Origin: Ulvibacter algarum
Lineage (GTDB): Bacteria > Bacteroidota > Bacteroidia > Flavobacteriales > Flavobacteriaceae
Assembly (NCBI GenBank): GCA_947488905.1
Contig: CANLBJ010000005.1
Span: forward strand, 176,397 to 212,028
DNA: 35,632 nt
Reading direction: 5' to 3'
The notes under the pieces are model-generated. The model ran no database searches. It worked only from the letters and a program-made list of their open reading frames with translations, and was not told the DNA's origin. How positions within the stretch are numbered: position 1 is the first letter of the stretch; every line of letters starts with the position of its first letter. The position numbers and the translations under genes were made by a program. Below, one piece after another: positions 31,742 to 35,632 of the stretch.

Positions 31742-32920
31742 TTAAGCTAGTTCAATAACCATTGCAGAAGCACCACCACCACCATTACAGATAGCTGCAG
31801 CTCCTAGTTTACCACCATTTTGTTTAAGTACGTTTATTAAAGTGATCATAATACGAACACCGCTACACCCTAGTGGGTGACCTAATGATACTGCACCACC
31901 GTTAACATTAACCGTTGCAGGGTCAAGGTTTAGTAATTTCATATTTGCTAACCCAACGATAGCAAAAGCCTCGTTAAGTTCAAAATAATCTACATCACTT
32001 TGAGAAACACCAGCTTTAGCTAAAGCCTTAGGTAATGCTTTGCTTGGCGCTGTAGTAAACCATTCTGGTTCGTGAGCAGCATCTGCATAACCTCTAATTG
32101 TAGCTAATGGAGTTAAATTTAATTCTTTAGCTTTTTCTTCGCTCATTAATACCATTGCACCTGCACCATCATTAATAGTAGATGCATTTGCAGCAGTTAC
32201 AGTTCCGTCTTTAGAAAAAGCAGCGCGAAGCGCTGGTATTTTTTCTAGCTTCACATTTTTAAACTCTTCATCTTCAGAAACCATTAAAGCATCGCCACGT
32301 CTTTGTGGTACTGCTACAGGAACAACTTCATCATTAAATTTTCCAGCTTCCCAAGCTTTTGCAGATCGTGTGTAAGATTCAATAGCAAATGCATCTTGAT
32401 CTTCTCTGCTAAAATCATATTTTGTAGCACATGCATCTGCACATACTCCCATAGCATTATTATCATAAGCGTCTACAAGACCATCGCGTTGCATACCATC
32501 AATCATTGTAGCTGGACCAAATTTTTGTCCGTTGCGTAAATGCATATAGTGAGGTATCATACTCATGTTTTCCATACCACCAGCAACAATAATGTCTGCA
32601 TCGCCAAGTGCGATACTTTGTGCCGCTTGCATAACTGTTTTCATACCAGAAGCACAAACCTTGTTAATAGTAGTACAAGGAACCGTGTTTGGTATCCCAG
32701 CACCAATAGCCGCTTGACGTGCAGGAGCTTGCCCTACACCTGCTTGTACAACATTACCCATCAATACTTCTTGAACTAATGAAGGGTCTAGGTTTATTTT
32801 GTCTAAAGCACCTTTGATTGCTATACTTCCTAATTGAGTAGCAGGTACGGTAGATAGACTTCCCATAAAACTTCCTATAGGTGTTCTTGCTGCTGAAACG
32901 ATAACGACTTTTTTACTCAT
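31742..32920 (-). CDS. Acetyl-CoA C-acetyltransferase (thiolase)
   Basis: Condenses or cleaves acyl-CoA and acetyl-CoA (thiolase superfamily, biosynthetic-type pattern). The catalytic residues fall at the same numbers as Zoogloea thiolase: C89 in NKVCASGMK, H348 in GHPLGCSG, and C378 in CNGGGGASAM. NEAFA is also present. Length 392 is typical. No signal peptide; cytoplasmic. It could act in acetoacetyl-CoA formation, ketone or short-chain fatty acid metabolism, or in beta-oxidation; no partner genes (hydroxyacyl-CoA dehydrogenase and so on) are adjacent. A perfect promoter match lies upstream (32988-33018). It heads the transcript with the NlpC/P60 gene. Confidence 0.95.
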   Translation of the reverse strand: MSKKVVIVSAARTPIGSFMGSLSTVPATQLGSIAIKGALDKINLDPSLVQEVLMGNVVQAGVGQAPARQAAIGAGIPNTVPCTTINKVCASGMKTVMQAAQSIALGDADIIVAGGMENMSMIPHYMHLRNGQKFGPATMIDGMQRDGLVDAYDNNAMGVCADACATKYDFSREDQDAFAIESYTRSAKAWEAGKFNDEVVPVAVPQRRGDALMVSEDEEFKNVKLEKIPALRAAFSKDGTVTAANASTINDGAGAMVLMSEEKAKELNLTPLATIRGYADAAHEPEWFTTAPSKALPKALAKAGVSQSDVDYFELNEAFAIVGLANMKLLNLDPATVNVNGGAVSLGHPLGCSGVRIMITLINVLKQNGGKLGAAAICNGGGGASAMVIELA

Positions 32921-32987
32921 AATGTGATATAATGTTTTTATATTCTATATTAATGAAGTGGTAAAATACCCTTCTTTAAAGCGATAG

Positions 32988-33018
32988 CAAATTTACATAT
33001 TTAATCTTATTATTTCAA
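32988..33018 (-). promoter_or_regulatory. Thiolase promoter (TTG-N20-TAAATTTG)
   Basis: On the minus strand TAAATTTG (32995-32988) follows TTG (33018-33016) after 20 bases, fully matching the Bacteroidota consensus. Transcription would start near 32981, leaving about 60 bases of leader. Confidence 0.75.
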
Positions 33019-33112
33019 TCAATAAAGCCCCGACTTTGGGATTAATGCAGTCTAAATATTACCTTTACCTTTAATGCTAATATAAAAATCAAATAACACC
33101 CCATTAAATATT

Positions 33113-33120
33113 TATATTTG
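33113..33120 (+). promoter_or_regulatory. -7 promoter element of the 7TM-HD gene
   Basis: TATATTTG exactly fits TANNTTTG and ends 16 bases before the ATG at 33137. No TTG is found at 17-23 bases upstream, so it is a candidate. Confidence 0.45.
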
Positions 33121-33136
33121 GTATGAGCAATCGCTT

Positions 33137-35185
33137 ATGAAAAAAATATTTTCTTTTTTAACAGAACATCAATCACTCATTTACAAGATCTTTCTTTTTG
33201 TAATGTCTACTGTATTAATTATTTATTTGCTACCTAAAGGGGGGCAGTTTAAATATGACATTCAAAAAGGGAAGCCTTGGCAATATGAAAACTTATACGC
33301 TCCATTTAGTTTTACTATTAAAAAGGATAAGGCGACTTTAGATAAAGAAGAAACTTCTATTAGAGAAACCTCTATTCCATATTTTGATGTTGATAAAAGT
33401 GTTGTTGCTGATAGTAAACAGGATTTTACAGTGCTGCTAGATCAAATATATAATGACACACTCTTTAAAGTCTCTAAAGTAGAAACAGTAAGAATAGCAG
33501 ATCGCATTTTTAATGATATTTACAAAATTGGTGTCATTGAAAAGATCTATAATTATAAACCAGATCGTCTCATTTATATAAAAAATGATCGAGAATTTGC
33601 AGAAGCAACCTACAATCAACTTTTTAACATTCTAGAAATTTCTAAAAAAGTAAAAGCAGAAGTTTCAAATGATGTTTATAAAGATATAGGGCCTTTGTTG
33701 TCTAAGTTGATGGCGCGTTCTGTGAAGGGAAATATCGTGCTAGACACAAAGTTGACAGAGGAGACTGTTGCTTCGGAAATAGCAAATATAAACCCCAATC
33801 GTGGTGTTATTGAAAAGGGCGCAAGAATTGTCGCAAAAGGCGAAGTAGTAGAAGGAGAAAAATTTCAAATACTTAATTCGCTTAAAGATGAGTATCAATC
33901 TCAAATCTGGAATCAATCTAATTATTATTGGTTGCTTATAGGGTATTCATTACTTGTATCACTAGTTTTTTTAATGCTTATCTTATTTCTTAGAAAATAC
34001 AGACCTGAAATTTTTGTAAATAACACCAAAGTAACTTTCATATTTTTTAACGTAGTTCTTATGGTTTTGCTTACCACAATTGTGGTAAAAGAGATAGGAG
34101 CGGCTTATGTTTATGTTGTGCCGTTATGTATTTTGCCATTAATACTTAAGGCTTTTTTTGATCCAAGACTGGGCTTATTTGTACACGTGTTAACTATTTT
34201 GCTTTTAGGTTTTGTTGTTCCTAATAGCTTTGAGTTTATGTTCTTGCAAATAATAGCAGGTATAGTAACAATACTTACTGTTTCAGAATTATATAGAAGA
34301 GCAAATCTTTTTATATCTGTAGGGCAAATTACGCTGGTATATATTATTGGCTATTTTGCATTTTTTATAATTCAAGAAGGGAATATTGAAGGGATGGAGT
34401 GGACCACATTTGGATATTTCATTCTCTGCGGATTAGCTACTTTATTTGCACACCCATTAATCTATTTTTATGAAAAGATTTTCGGTTTAGTTTCAGACGT
34501 ATCATTGTTAGAACTTAGTGATACTAATAGCAAATTACTCAAAGAATTAGCAAATAAAGCACCCGGCACGTTTCATCATTCATTAAATGTAGCAAACCTT
34601 GCAGAGGCAGCAGCAAATGAAATAGGAGCAAACGCAATGCTAATTAGGGTAGGTGCATTATATCACGATATTGGTAAAATGTCTAACCCAACACTATTTA
34701 CAGAAAATCAAGTGAATTCTGTTAATACACTAAATGAGATTGAGCCTAAAGAGAGTGCCGCTATTATTATAGATCACGTTATTAATGGTATTGAGATAGC
34801 GCGTAAATATAAACTACCAGATCGTGTTATAGATTTTATAAGAACACACCACGGGACAAGCCTTGTGTATTATTTTTATAAAAAAGAATTAGAGCTCAAT
34901 GGAGAGGTAAACGAAATAGATTTTAGATATCCAGGACCTACACCATTTAGCAAAGAAACAGCCATATTAATGATGGCAGATAGCGTAGAGGCGGCTAGTA
35001 AAAGTTTAAAAGAACCAACTTCCAGTAAAATTGATGCATTTGTAGAAAAAATTATAGATGCACAACTCTCGCAAGGGCAGTTTTTAAATGCTAATATTAC
35101 CCTCAAAGAAATTCAATTAATCAAGAAAGTTCTTAAAAAGAAGCTAAATAATATATATCATTTGAGAGTAGAGTATCCTGAGTAA
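33137..35185 (+). CDS. 7TM-HD family membrane phosphohydrolase (PgpH-like)
   Basis: Polytopic membrane protein of 682 residues. A first membrane helix is at about 15-32, followed by an extracytoplasmic domain to about 265 (the 7TM-HD extracellular type), then a cluster of helices (about 270-460) and a cytoplasmic HD domain (about 475-640). The metal-binding motif is visible: H480-H481 in FHHSLNVANLAE, H510-D511 in YHDIGKMSNP, then a further His in IIDHVINGIE and in RTHHGTSLVYYF. Listeria PgpH is a c-di-AMP phosphodiesterase of this architecture, so c-di-AMP turnover is the leading inference. Substrate is untested here. It lies alone between the divergent thiolase gene and the tRNA cluster. 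Confidence 0.92.
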   Translation: MKKIFSFLTEHQSLIYKIFLFVMSTVLIIYLLPKGGQFKYDIQKGKPWQYENLYAPFSFTIKKDKATLDKEETSIRETSIPYFDVDKSVVADSKQDFTVLLDQIYNDTLFKVSKVETVRIADRIFNDIYKIGVIEKIYNYKPDRLIYIKNDREFAEATYNQLFNILEISKKVKAEVSNDVYKDIGPLLSKLMARSVKGNIVLDTKLTEETVASEIANINPNRGVIEKGARIVAKGEVVEGEKFQILNSLKDEYQSQIWNQSNYYWLLIGYSLLVSLVFLMLILFLRKYRPEIFVNNTKVTFIFFNVVLMVLLTTIVVKEIGAAYVYVVPLCILPLILKAFFDPRLGLFVHVLTILLLGFVVPNSFEFMFLQIIAGIVTILTVSELYRRANLFISVGQITLVYIIGYFAFFIIQEGNIEGMEWTTFGYFILCGLATLFAHPLIYFYEKIFGLVSDVSLLELSDTNSKLLKELANKAPGTFHHSLNVANLAEAAANEIGANAMLIRVGALYHDIGKMSNPTLFTENQVNSVNTLNEIEPKESAAIIIDHVINGIEIARKYKLPDRVIDFIRTHHGTSLVYYFYKKELELNGEVNEIDFRYPGPTPFSKETAILMMADSVEAASKSLKEPTSSKIDAFVEKIIDAQLSQGQFLNANITLKEIQLIKKVLKKKLNNIYHLRVEYPE

Positions 35186-35225
35186 TAGTCTGTTAAAATT
35201 TATTATTAAAAAAGATGATTTTTTG

Positions 35226-35258
35226 TTTGTTATTATCGAAACATAATTACTACATTTG
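35226..35258 (+). promoter_or_regulatory. tRNA cluster promoter (TTTG-N21-TACATTTG)
   Basis: TTTG (35226-35229), then 21 bases, then TACATTTG (35251-35258): a full match to the Bacteroidota consensus. A start near 35265 would leave about 44 bases before tRNA-Ser. Confidence 0.75.
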
Positions 35259-35308
35259 CAGCCGCAAATTATTGTAATCAATGATAGTTTGTAAGTTCTT
35301 TAAAATTA

Positions 35309-35392
35309 GGAGAGGTGCCAGAGTGGTAATGGAGCAGATTGCTAATCTGTCGACGGGTAACTGTCGCCAGGGTTCGAGTCCCTGTCTCTCCG
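35309..35392 (+). tRNA. tRNA-Ser (GCU anticodon)
   Basis: Cloverleaf of 84 bases with the long variable arm typical of serine tRNAs (CGACGGGTAACTGTCGC). The acceptor stem pairs GGAGAGG (35309-35315) with TCTCTCC (35385-35391, one G-U); the discriminator is G35392. The anticodon loop is TTGCTAA, giving anticodon GCT (reads AGC/AGU). The T-arm has GGTTCGAGTCC. CCA is not encoded. First of three tRNA genes at the window end. Confidence 0.97.
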
Positions 35393-35423
35393 CAAGTAAT
35401 AAGTAAGTAAATTAGAAAATTTA

Positions 35424-35498
35424 CGGGGTGTAGCGTAGCCCGGTTATCGCGCCACGTTTGGGACGTGGAGGCCGCAGGTTCGAATCCTGCCACCCCGA
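35424..35498 (+). tRNA. tRNA-Pro (UGG anticodon), copy 1
   Basis: The acceptor stem CGGGGTG (35424-35430) pairs with CACCCCG (35491-35497); the discriminator is A35498. The anticodon stem-loop CCACGTTTGGGACGTGG has anticodon TGG. The T-arm is GCAGGTTCGAATCCTGC. The C-G first pair and UGG anticodon are typical proline identity elements. CCA is not encoded. Confidence 0.97.
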
Positions 35499-35555
35499 CT
35501 ATTTTTTCTAATTGCTTAATGGTATTTCAAGTACGCCTTGAGATAATAATCCATT

Positions 35556-35630
35556 CGGGGTGTAGCGTAGCCCGGTTATCGCGCCACGTTTGGGACGTGG
35601 AGGCCGCAGGTTCGAATCCTGCCACCCCGA
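35556..35630 (+). tRNA. tRNA-Pro (UGG anticodon), copy 2
   Basis: Identical over all 75 bases to copy 1, which ends 57 bases upstream. The window ends two bases later, so the cluster may continue. The spacer between the copies (35499-35555) shows no tRNA. Confidence 0.97.
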
Positions 35631-35632
35631 CT

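Noticed and set aside
33123-33140. A five-codon upstream frame (ATG AGC AAT CGC TTA TGA) overlapping the 7TM-HD start by ATGA
   Set aside because: If the TATATTTG element is the -7 region, transcription begins at about 33126, after this ATG, so it would not be translated.
1-35632. Prophage, insertion sequences, CRISPR arrays, restriction or toxin-antitoxin systems
   Set aside because: I found no transposase, integrase, repeat-spacer array, nuclease-methylase pair or toxin-like gene pair in the readable frames.

Overview
The window looks like chromosome from a low-GC member of the Flavobacteriaceae (Bacteroidota). The evidence is the protein content (DUF3822, a T9SS-type C-terminal sorting tail, flavobacterial DnaX and GyrA variants, a TlpA-like lipoprotein), AT-rich codon use, and repeated matches to the Bacteroidota promoter (TTG, 17-23 bases, TANNTTTG). 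The genus cannot be fixed from sequence alone. No phage, insertion sequence, CRISPR array or plasmid function is visible. Genes are dense, and no gene-free stretch exceeds about 300 bases.

Layout: (1) 1-2129, the end of polyphosphate kinase ppk1 and a short Ppx/GppA phosphatase, plus strand. (2) 2132-6068, minus strand: an unknown small protein, a sterol-desaturase-family oxygenase, a MiaE-like tRNA hydroxylase, and dnaX. dnaX is split by a 9-A slippery run in a way that predicts a short gamma and a long tau product. (3) RNase P RNA at about 6158-6480, plus strand. A minus-strand operon runs into its 3' end: single-TM protein, DUF3822, rsmD, STAS-like protein. (4) 9018-12350, plus-strand run: RecD-like helicase, DUF4126 membrane protein, kdsB, acyltransferase, then a terminator. 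(5) 12423-16637, minus strand: yebC, a REP-like inverted repeat, pterin dehydratase, an SDR-fold protein, glutaminase and gcvT, an amino-acid and one-carbon cluster. (6) 16932-20186, plus strand: TfoX-like protein, the NAD(P)HX repair enzyme, and a tandem pair of secreted lectin-like proteins. (7) 20270-24170: TlpA-like lipoprotein (minus), hutH and a T9SS cargo protein (plus), and a second STAS-like protein (minus) paralogous to the one beside rnpB. (8) 24250-30895: clpC (minus), gyrA and a secreted TPR protein (plus). (9) 30977-32920, minus: NlpC/P60 peptidase and thiolase. (10) 33137-35185, plus: 7TM-HD phosphohydrolase. (11) 35309 to the end: tRNA-Ser(GCU) and two identical tRNA-Pro(UGG) genes behind a strong promoter match.

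Most genes are housekeeping. The most interesting signals are the dnaX frameshift or slippage site with an abutting hairpin, the STAS-like paralog pair (one member overlapping rnpB antisense), the DUF3822 plus single-TM gene pair that faintly resembles a PilM/PilN arrangement, the tandem lectin-like secreted proteins, and a REP-like intergenic palindrome.
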